Shown here one piece after another: positions 1 to 6,796 of a DNA stretch of 13,511 nt. The notes under the pieces are model-generated. The model was not told the DNA's origin. It saw only the letters and a list, made by a program, of their open reading frames with translations, and did no database searches. Source of the stretch: Candidatus Mcinerneyibacterium aminivorans (lineage in GTDB: Bacteria > Macinerneyibacteriota > Macinerneyibacteria > Macinerneyibacteriales > Macinerneyibacteriaceae); contig VSIX01000135.1 in NCBI GenBank assembly GCA_008086245.1, positions 1 to 13,511 of the forward strand. The letters are read 5' to 3'. Numbering within the stretch: the stretch's first letter is position 1; each line of letters opens with the position of its first letter. The position numbers and the translations under genes were made by a program.

Positions 1-969
1 GAGGGTGCCGATCTGGAAAATGAGATATATATATCGGGAGCATCCTATGAGGTTACTGCTGTAGGGGAAAAAGATTTTCAGTCAAGAAACTATCAAATGT
101 TTCCAAAATCAAAGGGTTATGAATGGATTGAAGAGCAGCCGCTGATTGAAAGTGCAGAAAAACTGGCAGAAGATGCAGTAAAAAAATTAAATGCTAAAAA
201 GGGCCCTGTGGGCAAAAAAGATTTAATTTTGATGCCTTCTCATTTATCATTAACTATACATGAATCTGTAGGACATCCAACAGAACTTGATAGGGTGCTG
301 GGATGGGAAGCAAACTTTGCCGGAACTTCTTTTGCCACAACAGAGAAGCTAAATAATTTTCAGTATGGTTCAAAGATAGTTAATTTTGTTGCAGATAATA
401 CTTTAGAAGAAGGGATAGGAACCTGGGGATTTGATGATGATGGTATTCCCGGAAAAAGATGGCATATAGTTAAGGACGGTATACTTGTTAATTATGGTAC
501 TACAAGAGAAACCGCTCACTATATAGGACAAAAAGAAAGCATGGGCTGTAACAGGGCTGACTCTTATGCCTCCCAACCCATTAATAGAATTCCAAACTTG
601 AGTCTTATGCATGGAAAAGAAAATCTGAGTCTTGACGATTTAATTGCTGATACTAAAGATGGGGTGCTAATAGATGGTAGGGGAAGTTTTTCAATAGATC
701 AGAGAAGATATAATTTTCAATTCGGCGGAGATATGTTTTATGAAATAAAAAATGGAAAAATAACCCAACCATTAAAAGATGTTACTTATCAATCTATTAC
801 TCCGGAGTTCTGGAATTCATGTGATGCAATATGTGATGAAAATCACTGGGAATTGTGGGGTGTTCTTAACTGTGGAAAGGGAGAACCCGGACAGAGAATG
901 CAGATGAGTCACGGTTCGGCCCCAGCTAGATTTAGGGATATTGAATTGGGAGGTGCTCTTAATGGATAA
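1..969 (+). CDS. tldD: TldD-family zinc metalloprotease subunit (5' truncated by window edge)
   Basis: The frame is open from base 1, so this is the C-terminal 322 residues of a longer gene (family members are usually about 450-480 residues). The ATG at 97 is internal. The zinc signature HExxxH is visible as HESVGH at residues 87-92 of the fragment (bases 259-276). A later Cys in NCGKG (residue 291, bases 871-873) sits where the third zinc ligand of TldD is expected. From family knowledge, TldD pairs with TldE to form a protease that degrades unfolded peptides; in E. coli it matures microcin B17 and degrades CcdA. The last 8 nt overlap the start of tldE, implying coupled translation and a 1:1 complex. 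No precursor-peptide gene is visible nearby. The family call is firm; the physiological substrate is unknown. Confidence 0.93.
   Translation, partial: EGADLENEIYISGASYEVTAVGEKDFQSRNYQMFPKSKGYEWIEEQPLIESAEKLAEDAVKKLNAKKGPVGKKDLILMPSHLSLTIHESVGHPTELDRVLGWEANFAGTSFATTEKLNNFQYGSKIVNFVADNTLEEGIGTWGFDDDGIPGKRWHIVKDGILVNYGTTRETAHYIGQKESMGCNRADSYASQPINRIPNLSLMHGKENLSLDDLIADTKDGVLIDGRGSFSIDQRRYNFQFGGDMFYEIKNGKITQPLKDVTYQSITPEFWNSCDAICDENHWELWGVLNCGKGEPGQRMQMSHGSAPARFRDIELGGALNG
948..955 (+). promoter_or_regulatory. Ribosome binding site deciding the tldE start
   Basis: GGGAGGTG lies 6 nt before the ATG at 962 and inside the end of tldD. It favours the ATG over the upstream in-frame TTG at 941, which would place the site inside the coding region. 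Confidence 0.8.
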
Positions 970-2269
970 AAGGAAAAGATTTCAAAAAGTTGTTAATATT
1001 GTAAACAAAAACACAAAAGCTGATGATTATATAATAAATTATGAGGCAAAACAGAATGCTCTAACAAGGTTTGCAAATAATATGGTAACCCAGAATGTGG
1101 ATACATTAAACGAGCAGATAAATTTAACCCTCTACTTTGATAAAAAGAAAGCAAGCTTATCTACTGCAAATCTTGAAGAAGAATCAATAAAAAAACTGAT
1201 AAAAAAATGTGAAAAAATTGCCCAAAATTCGGTAGTTGACAAAGAATATATGTCCAGCTTAAAAGACGACAGCCAGAAAATTAAGAACATGGTTGATGAA
1301 AAAGTAGTTGATATAAACGCAGAGAACAGGGCAGATATTGTAAATTCTACCATACAAAATGCCAACAAAGAGAAAGTTGATGTTTTTGGGACAGCCTCTA
1401 ATACCTTAAACAGTTTTGGAGTTGCAACCAAAAACGGTATGTTTAAATTTTATGAAAATACCAATGTAGGTTATTCCAATACGGTTCAAATAGAAGATGA
1501 GAAAGGGGCTTCCTTTTTAAGCGGCTATGATCGTGATACTGTTTCTATAGAAAATGTCAATTCATCATTTACTTCCGCATTAAGAGATTCCAGGAGACTT
1601 CAGGATAGAAAAGAGTTCGAACCCGGAAGATATAAGGTTGTGCTTTCGGCTCAGGCGGCAACTAAATTATTTTTATGGCTTGGATTTTATGGAAATAACA
1701 GAAGAGCGGTTGATGAGGGGTATTCTCCCTATGTTGGGAAAATGAATAAAAAAATAATGGATAAACGAATAAATATATATACCGATCCGGTTTCTAAAAA
1801 AGCTCCTTCAAAGCCATTTACAGAGGAAGGTCTGGGAATAGAGAAAAAACATATGATAAAGGAAGGAAAACTTGTTGACATTCCGTGCAGCAGATTCTGG
1901 GCTGATAAAAACGATTACACCCCCTGGTCGATGTCAAACATTATAATAAGTGATGGAGATAAAAGCGAAGAAGATTTAATTAAGCAGGTTGATAAAGGAT
2001 TTTACATTAAAGACCTCTGGTATATTAGAATGGTAAAAATGGAAGATTTTACTCTTACAGGAATGACAAGAAACGGTTTCTTTTATATAGAAGATGGAAA
2101 GATAAAAACGGGAGCAACACATTTTAGATGGAATGATTCTCCTATTAGAATGCTAAATAATCTGATTGATATGGGTAAAGGAACTGCAAATATGAATAGC
2201 TGGTATTCTGTATTTGCTCCTTCACTTCTTATAGATGATTTTTATTTGAGCAGTAAAACACTGTTTTAA
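962..2269 (+). CDS. tldE: TldE/PmbA-family protein, non-catalytic partner of TldD
   Basis: This 435-residue protein starts at the ATG at 962. An in-frame TTG lies upstream at 941, but the ribosome binding site GGGAGGTG (948-955) is spaced correctly only for 962. It belongs to the TldD/PmbA superfamily: the C-terminal half has the fold-typical GRYKVVLSAQAA, IYTDPVS and MTRNGFFYIEDG stretches. It lacks the HExxxH zinc motif that its upstream partner carries, which is how TldE is told from TldD. The known role is to form the heteromeric TldD/TldE protease, where it closes the chamber and does not bind zinc. It is the last gene of its operon, followed directly by a strong hairpin terminator, so it is not transcriptionally joined to the membrane cassettes downstream. 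Confidence 0.92.
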   Translation: MDKRKRFQKVVNIVNKNTKADDYIINYEAKQNALTRFANNMVTQNVDTLNEQINLTLYFDKKKASLSTANLEEESIKKLIKKCEKIAQNSVVDKEYMSSLKDDSQKIKNMVDEKVVDINAENRADIVNSTIQNANKEKVDVFGTASNTLNSFGVATKNGMFKFYENTNVGYSNTVQIEDEKGASFLSGYDRDTVSIENVNSSFTSALRDSRRLQDRKEFEPGRYKVVLSAQAATKLFLWLGFYGNNRRAVDEGYSPYVGKMNKKIMDKRINIYTDPVSKKAPSKPFTEEGLGIEKKHMIKEGKLVDIPCSRFWADKNDYTPWSMSNIIISDGDKSEEDLIKQVDKGFYIKDLWYIRMVKMEDFTLTGMTRNGFFYIEDGKIKTGATHFRWNDSPIRMLNNLIDMGKGTANMNSWYSVFAPSLLIDDFYLSSKTLF

Positions 2270-2278
2270 ATAACCAGT

Positions 2279-2306
2279 AAAGGGGAGAGATTTTGCTCCC
2301 CTTTTT
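2279..2306 (+). terminator. Intrinsic terminator after tldD-tldE
   Basis: A 9-bp perfect stem (AAAGGGGAG, 2279-2287, with CTCCCCTTT, 2296-2304) encloses an 8-nt loop and is followed by a T-rich tract. It lies 10 nt after the tldE stop codon. Confidence 0.93.
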
Positions 2307-2359
2307 CTTTAATATGGAAAATTTTAAAAACTTATTGGTGATTTTTGCAACAATTTAAC

Positions 2360-2388
2360 TTGAATTACGTATATAAATATGGTAGATT
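2360..2388 (+). promoter_or_regulatory. Candidate sigma-A promoter of cassette 1
   Basis: TTGAAT (2360-2365) and TAGATT (2383-2388) are separated by 17 nt; each matches the consensus box at 4 of 6 positions. It sits about 40 nt before the first cassette gene and after a terminator, so some promoter is required here. The rest of the 156-nt gap between tldE and gene A1 shows no gene or riboswitch-like structure. Confidence 0.45.
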
Positions 2389-2425
2389 GAACTGGAATTA
2401 GTGTTTTATCGAAAGGAGAGTTTGA

Positions 2426-3055
2426 ATGAAAAGACAGTATCCGATGATATTGACATTTGTATTTGGATTGATCGGGTTTATCCTGAGATTTTCTCCAATA
2501 TTAAATGAAAAATATTTAAATGATTTGTTAAGCTGGACGATGGCAATTGCTGCTTTTGCAGTTGTAATAGCTGTCATCAGTCTCGTGAAACATCACGCTG
2601 AAAAAATTCGTAGAAAACATAAAGATATGATCTACAGTTTTGTTACTTTTATAGGTTTAATTGTTATGGCTTTGGTGGGGATACTGGGACATTATATGCC
2701 GGGATCCATATGGAAGTCTATATTTGATAATCTGTATAAATATGTCAGAACTCCGCTTGATGCTACAATGTTTTCACTGCTGGCATTTTATATTTCATCC
2801 GCTGCATACAGAGCATTCAGGGCGAGAACGTGGCATGCTACTGCACTTCTAATTTCCGGTTTTATTGTAATGATCGGGAGAGTTGCTTTTGGTCCTCTTA
2901 TGATTTTTGCAGATATAACAAACTGGATTATGTTAATACCCACAACCGCTGTAATGAGAGCGATTATGATAGGGGTTGGGCTGGGTATAACGGCAACTTC
3001 AATAAAGATTATACTTGGAATTGAGACTTCATATTTAGGCGGTGGTGAAAAATGA
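2426..3055 (+). CDS. Cassette 1 protein A: six-segment integral membrane protein of unknown function
   Basis: I do not recognise a characterised family. The 209-residue protein has predicted membrane segments at about 5-22, 36-53, 70-88, 109-127, 136-160 and 178-198. Basic loops (KHHAEKIRRKHK near 55-66, RAFRAR near 129-134) put both termini in the cytoplasm. Signatures shared with the other two copies are FSLLAFYI.SAAYRAF (116-131), GRVAFGPLM (151-159) and a C-terminal KIILGIE..YLGG. Arg152 in a hydrophobic stretch is invariant. The start has a good ribosome binding site (AAAGGAGAG, 2412-2420). The stop overlaps the start of B1 as ATGA, so the two are translationally coupled. It is probably a core membrane subunit of a complex with B, C and D. 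No nucleotide-binding or proton-channel motif is seen. Confidence 0.88.
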   Translation: MKRQYPMILTFVFGLIGFILRFSPILNEKYLNDLLSWTMAIAAFAVVIAVISLVKHHAEKIRRKHKDMIYSFVTFIGLIVMALVGILGHYMPGSIWKSIFDNLYKYVRTPLDATMFSLLAFYISSAAYRAFRARTWHATALLISGFIVMIGRVAFGPLMIFADITNWIMLIPTTAVMRAIMIGVGLGITATSIKIILGIETSYLGGGEK

Positions 3056-4041
3056 ACTGGGAAAAAATTGGAGATTTTTTATTATCTTTTAAAAAGAAAA
3101 GTATATATCTTGGAATGTTTATTCTAGTGTCTATTCCTTTAATAATGAAGATGTCTACTAGAACTTATATTACAGAAGAAGTAGAATCTATTTATGATAA
3201 AGTGGAAGAGGTATATGAATACAATCAGGAAAATCCTAATGATAAACAGGCTATTTTTGTCTCTATAGATTTTGCTCCTTCTTCTAAGGCCGAAACGAGT
3301 CCCATGTTAAATGCTTTATTAAGACATGCTTTCATGAGGGATATTCCGGTTCTTGGCTGGGCTGGAGTACGAACGGCTGCAGATTATGGTATAGAAAGAT
3401 TGAATTCAGTAGCAAAGGAGTATGGAAAGAAATACGGTGAGGACTACATATATTTAGGAATTGCCTATCCTTTTTTACAGGCGGTATTATCTTTAAACAG
3501 CGATGTGAGAATTTTTTCCTCAACAGACTATTACGGAACAGATACATATGAAATACCGATTATGAAACAGTTCCACAGTTATAACAATATAGGATTGCTT
3601 GTGAGTATTTCCTCAACAAGTTTATCAGAATTATACATTCAGTATTCAAATACATTGTTTGATCAGGATGTAGCTGCAGGAGTTACAGCCGTTAATGCAG
3701 CAAGATTATACCCGTATTTACAATCCGATCAGCTTGTTGGAATGATGGGTGGATTAAAGGGAGCAGCAGAATACGAACAGCTTGTTAACAAGCTTGAAAA
3801 AAAAGTTATTGGTGAAGATGTTAAAAATTATCTGAGAGAATTTTATAAAAAGAAAGATCCATCAGAATATGAGAAAAAATACTATGAACCAAAATTTACA
3901 GAGACCCAACTGATTAATAAAATGAACAGCCGGAAACTTGCAAGAATGGGAATGTCTTCCCAGGCTGTTGCCCATTTTTATGTAATAATTTTGATTATTA
4001 TTGCAAATGTGGGATATTTTATAAAGAGAAAGTATGAATAG
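3052..4041 (+). CDS. Cassette 1 protein B: double-anchored protein with extracytoplasmic globular domain
   Basis: This 329-residue protein of unknown function has one membrane segment near each end (about 17-32 and 308-323). Basic residues flank both on the terminal side (KKKS before the first, KRKYE after the last), so the roughly 270-residue middle should lie outside the cytoplasm. The middle reads as an alternating alpha/beta fold, with hydrophobic strands such as QAIFVSIDF, DYIYLGIAY and IGLLVSISS. Motifs kept in all three copies are LRH.F.R.IP, DYYG.D.Y (Asp159-Tyr166 here), GLKGAAEYEQ (234-243) and GMSSQ..AH before the last segment. Unlike B2 and B3 it has no cysteine, and the loop that reads GPSTTPENDPM in those copies differs here. 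The start codon overlaps the A1 stop; C1 follows after 8 nt. Confidence 0.88.
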   Translation: MNWEKIGDFLLSFKKKSIYLGMFILVSIPLIMKMSTRTYITEEVESIYDKVEEVYEYNQENPNDKQAIFVSIDFAPSSKAETSPMLNALLRHAFMRDIPVLGWAGVRTAADYGIERLNSVAKEYGKKYGEDYIYLGIAYPFLQAVLSLNSDVRIFSSTDYYGTDTYEIPIMKQFHSYNNIGLLVSISSTSLSELYIQYSNTLFDQDVAAGVTAVNAARLYPYLQSDQLVGMMGGLKGAAEYEQLVNKLEKKVIGEDVKNYLREFYKKKDPSEYEKKYYEPKFTETQLINKMNSRKLARMGMSSQAVAHFYVIILIIIANVGYFIKRKYE

Positions 4042-4049
4042 GAGGAATT

Positions 4050-4757
4050 ATGGGAACAATATTATGGTCTACATTTGCGGTATTTTTAACATTATCAATA
4101 TTCTCATTTTTAATAAAAGATAATCCATTTTATAAATTTGCTGAACATTTATTTGCAGGCATTTCTGTAGGATATTTGGTTGTTATTACCTTTACCCAGA
4201 TTTTTATACCGAGAGTATGGAAACCCTTAATGAATTCTATAGATACTGGAAATATTTTGAGATCGGCCTTTTTAATTATTGGAGTTTTCATTGGGTTATT
4301 ATATCTAAGCAGAGCCAGTAATAAATATTCCTGGTTAAGCCGTTATCCGATATCAATTGTTGTTGGTTTTGGCTCCGGTTTCGCCATAGCCCCATCTTTG
4401 AATGCGAGGGTCTTGAAGCAGCTTCACAGTACAGTAGTTGAGGATGGACAATCACTGCTTAACATTCAAAAGATTATAGCCTTTTTCCGGGACCCATCTT
4501 TTTCCTCTCTCTATAATGCTACCTATGGGCCTTTACTCGTTATAGGTGTGCTTGTAGTACTTATTTATTTCTTTTTCTCTTTTAAAAATGATAATCCCGT
4601 AATTAAGTATACAAGAACCCCGGCACTTTTATATATGATGGTGGGTTTTGGAGCGGCTTTTGGTTATACATTTATGGCACGTATAAGTTTATTTGTTGAC
4701 AGGATGAATTTTATCCTTAATAGATGGTGGCCTTTAATTCAAAACAAACTGATGTGA
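4050..4757 (+). CDS. Cassette 1 protein C: six-segment integral membrane protein of unknown function
   Basis: The 235-residue protein has predicted membrane segments at about 4-22, 29-48, 70-87, 99-116, 159-178 and 190-206. Loop charges (SRASNKYSWLSR at 87-98 and the FKNDN loop at about 178-189 inside) predict both ends outside the cytoplasm. Conserved across copies: DNP.YK.AEH.F.G.SVGY (24-42), WLSRYPI (95-101), a GP-led hydrophobic stretch ending YFFFSF (160-178), and GYTFMARISLF with RMN just after (205-220). The loop between segments 4 and 5 is the most variable part. AGGAGG at 4040-4045 overlaps the B1 stop and is the ribosome binding site. Function is unknown; operon position and co-duplication argue that it works with A, B and D. 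Confidence 0.88.
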   Translation: MGTILWSTFAVFLTLSIFSFLIKDNPFYKFAEHLFAGISVGYLVVITFTQIFIPRVWKPLMNSIDTGNILRSAFLIIGVFIGLLYLSRASNKYSWLSRYPISIVVGFGSGFAIAPSLNARVLKQLHSTVVEDGQSLLNIQKIIAFFRDPSFSSLYNATYGPLLVIGVLVVLIYFFFSFKNDNPVIKYTRTPALLYMMVGFGAAFGYTFMARISLFVDRMNFILNRWWPLIQNKLM

Positions 4758-4761
4758 GGGG
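4756..4761 (+). promoter_or_regulatory. Ribosome binding site deciding the D1 start
   Basis: GAGGGG abuts the first possible ATG (4762) with no spacer but lies 9 nt before the ATG at 4771. The second start is therefore preferred. It also gives a typical signal peptide beginning MKKIAV, like the MKRFVY start of D2. Confidence 0.7.
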
Positions 4762-4770
4762 ATGAGAAAA

Positions 4771-5919
4771 ATGAAAAAAATAGCAGTATTAATTATAATA
4801 ATAGCTTTTGCTTTAATGAGTGCTTACGGTCAAAACGATTCCGCACCTATAGAACCCAAATGCAAACTTGAAGTTGAAGATGTGAAAAATGATGGGGGAA
4901 CAAAAGCCGAAGTATATATAACCCCACAAAATAACCCGGAAGAAGTTGATGAGTATAATCTTAAAATATTTTCAGAATTTGAGGGCCAAAAAAGGAAATT
5001 AAAAGACATTAAAATTATAAATAATCAAAAACGAATACGGATACCGGTTAATACTGATAATGTTAATACCAATGTAATTGCAGAAGTTTATGTACAACAG
5101 GAAGGACAATCAGTAAAAATAAATAGTGCTTCTGTAAAAACTAAGGGTGCATGGTTTGATATTAAACTTATTAATTCCTTTGTTGCTGCGATATTTTTTA
5201 TAAGTTTAATCATGTATCTGGTTAGCCGTGCAAGAAAGGGCGGTTCATTATTTGTAAGAAAAATTCCCGGGCTTGAGGAAATCGATAATGCAGTTGGTAG
5301 AGCCACGGAGATGGGAAAACCGGTATTTTATATCCCTGGACTTTCTACTATTAGAGATGTAGCAACAATTGCTTCTCTTAATATTTTGAGATCGGTCGGT
5401 CAAAAAGTTGCCCACTATGCTACTCCTTTAAAGGTATTAAATAGAGATCCTGTAGTTCTGGGAGTTGCACAGGAAGTTGTTCATGAAGCTTATTTATCAG
5501 CAGGGCGTCCAGATCTATATAATGAGGACGATGTATATTTTGCTGCCGGTAGTCAGTTTGCTTTTGCAAGTGTTGCACAGGGTGCTATGGTTAGAGAAAA
5601 ACCCGGCGCTGTATTCTTGCTTGGGATGTTCTGGGCGGAATCTTTAATATTAGCAGAAACGGCAAACTCTGTAGGGGCAATCCAGATAGCAGGTACCGAT
5701 GCTACAGCACAGATTCCATTTTTTATAGCATCGTGTGATTATACCCTAATAGGAGAAGAACTCTATGCGGCATCAGCTTATTTGAGCAGAGCGCCGAAAC
5801 TGCTTGGTACTTTAAAAGCGCAGGATTATTTCAAAGCTGTTCTTCTGGCAGTAACAATTCTTGCACTTATAACAAATCTTATCGGAATCGATTTCATAAT
5901 AGATTATATTCTAAAATAA
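4771..5919 (+). CDS. Cassette 1 protein D: FN3-like ectodomain, membrane segment and DUF6754-like cytoplasmic domain
   Basis: The protein is 382 residues from ATG 4771 (385 from the less likely ATG 4762). Order: signal peptide 1-20, with possible cleavage after AYG; beta-rich, fibronectin-III-like domain about 28-125, with the ND.GT...V pattern typical of FN3 strand A-B; Trp-Phe at 128-129; membrane segment 133-152; basic stop-transfer RARKGG; cytoplasmic domain about 158-350; C-terminal hydrophobic segment about 356-376. The cytoplasmic domain carries KIPGLE, NAVGRATE, IQIAGT and TLIGEEL, conserved in all three copies. It looks like the uncharacterised family I recall as DUF6754; the name is from memory. 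No kinase, phosphatase or nucleotide-binding signature is seen. A signal-transmitting or scaffolding role across the membrane is only a guess. Confidence 0.87.
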   Translation: MKKIAVLIIIIAFALMSAYGQNDSAPIEPKCKLEVEDVKNDGGTKAEVYITPQNNPEEVDEYNLKIFSEFEGQKRKLKDIKIINNQKRIRIPVNTDNVNTNVIAEVYVQQEGQSVKINSASVKTKGAWFDIKLINSFVAAIFFISLIMYLVSRARKGGSLFVRKIPGLEEIDNAVGRATEMGKPVFYIPGLSTIRDVATIASLNILRSVGQKVAHYATPLKVLNRDPVVLGVAQEVVHEAYLSAGRPDLYNEDDVYFAAGSQFAFASVAQGAMVREKPGAVFLLGMFWAESLILAETANSVGAIQIAGTDATAQIPFFIASCDYTLIGEELYAASAYLSRAPKLLGTLKAQDYFKAVLLAVTILALITNLIGIDFIIDYILK

Positions 5920-5930
5920 ATTTTCTTATT

Positions 5931-5962
5931 GAGGTCCAGAGGTTTCCCTCTGGACTTCTCTG
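5931..5962 (+). terminator. Intrinsic terminator after cassette 1
   Basis: A 12-bp stem with one G-U pair (GAGGTCCAGAGG, 5931-5942, with CCTCTGGACTTC, 5947-5958) closes a 4-nt loop 11 nt after the D1 stop. The following tract is pyrimidine-rich rather than pure T, so efficiency is uncertain. Confidence 0.75.
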
Positions 5963-6101
5963 TTTATCCTCTATCCGGGTATATTTATAAATATTTTATA
6001 GATACTGTCTTTATTAAATTTTAAGTAAATGTTCATAAAGATTTAATTATTGGTTTATACATTTAATTTATTAATATAAACTGATAGCTTTCAAAATATT
6101 G

Positions 6102-6132
6102 TTGAGTTTTGAAATGTTTTTGTTATTATACT
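6102..6132 (+). promoter_or_regulatory. Candidate sigma-A promoter of cassette 2
   Basis: TTGAGT (6102-6107) is followed after 16 nt by TATTAT (6124-6129, 5 of 6 consensus positions). An alternative -10 box, TATACT, lies at 6127-6132 with a 19-nt spacer. The remainder of the 245-nt gap after D1 is AT-rich and holds no gene that I can see. Confidence 0.5.
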
Positions 6133-6164
6133 CTTAAGAAATAGCGAAAGGGGTTGATGATTAT

Positions 6165-6794
6165 ATGAATTTTTGGAAAAGACGGTTGCCTCTTGCACTA
6201 ACAGTAATCTATGGTTTAGCAGGTTTTGCAATGCAGATAATACCTGCTTTAAATGGATATAGAGATATACAAAACTCATGGATGCCTATTCTATTCGGTT
6301 TTTCAATAGCAATAGGTGTTGCAAGTTTAACCAAATATCATTTTACTAAAATGAGAAGGCAGCCCGAAGAAAGGGTTTACAGTATAATTACATTTATTTC
6401 TCTTGTTGTTATGGCCGTAGCAGGCTTGATCGGTATGTCACAGGATGGAGGAGTTTTTACAAAATTATTCGATAATTTATTTAGCTATGTTTATGTTCCT
6501 TTACAGGCAACAATATTTTCACTTTTAGCATTTTATATCACCTCGGCAGCCTACAGAGCATTTAAGGTAAGCGAGTGGATTTCCACTCTTTTACTTGTTT
6601 CAGGATTTATAGTAATGCTCGGTAGAGTTGCTTTTGGACCTTTAATGGTTTTTGGAAAACTATCAGAATGGATAATGGCAGTACCTACAGTTGCGGCTAT
6701 GAGAGGATTGCTTATCGGTATAGGGCTCGGTATAATGGCTACTGCTATAAAAATAATACTTGGAATTGAACGTTCCTATCTTGGAGGTGAATAA
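6165..6794 (+). CDS. Cassette 2 protein A: six-segment integral membrane protein
   Basis: The 209-residue paralogue of A1 aligns without length change. It begins MNFWKRRLPL, nearly the same as A3 (MSLWKRRLPL) and unlike A1. Six hydrophobic segments fall in the same places, with basic cytoplasmic stretches KMRRQPEER and YRAFK. Core signatures are FSLLAFYITSAAYRAF, MLGRVAFGPLMVF, SEWI and KIILGIERSYLGG. The ribosome binding site AAAGGGG (6147-6153) is 11 nt from the ATG, rather far, which could lower initiation relative to the other A genes; no better in-frame start exists upstream. B2 follows after 2 nt. Function is unknown. Confidence 0.88.
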   Translation: MNFWKRRLPLALTVIYGLAGFAMQIIPALNGYRDIQNSWMPILFGFSIAIGVASLTKYHFTKMRRQPEERVYSIITFISLVVMAVAGLIGMSQDGGVFTKLFDNLFSYVYVPLQATIFSLLAFYITSAAYRAFKVSEWISTLLLVSGFIVMLGRVAFGPLMVFGKLSEWIMAVPTVAAMRGLLIGIGLGIMATAIKIILGIERSYLGGE

Positions 6795-6796
6795 CC

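Noticed and set aside
403-612. Antisense open frame within tldD, and similar ones at 1132-1431, 3332-3547, 5088-5306 and 9155-9355
   Set aside because: They lie opposite well-conserved genes, have no ribosome binding site that I can support, and their peptides are not conserved between the paralogous cassettes.
941-961. Upstream TTG start for tldE adding seven residues
   Set aside because: The ribosome binding site lies inside that extension and is correctly spaced for the ATG at 962.
1-2306. TldD/TldE as part of the membrane cassette system, or a bacteriocin maturation locus
   Set aside because: A strong terminator separates them from the cassettes, they are not duplicated with them, and no small precursor-peptide gene or cyclase is seen.
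2426-5919. Cassette as an ABC transporter, a TolQ/ExbB-MotA type motor, or a secretion system
   Set aside because: No Walker or ABC signature, no permease EAA loop, no motor-type proton-channel motif and no secretion ATPase is present in any of the four proteins.
5981-5994. 14-bp AT-only palindrome in the gap before cassette 2
   Set aside because: It contains only A and T in a very AT-rich gap, lies far from the promoter and has no counterpart in the other gaps.
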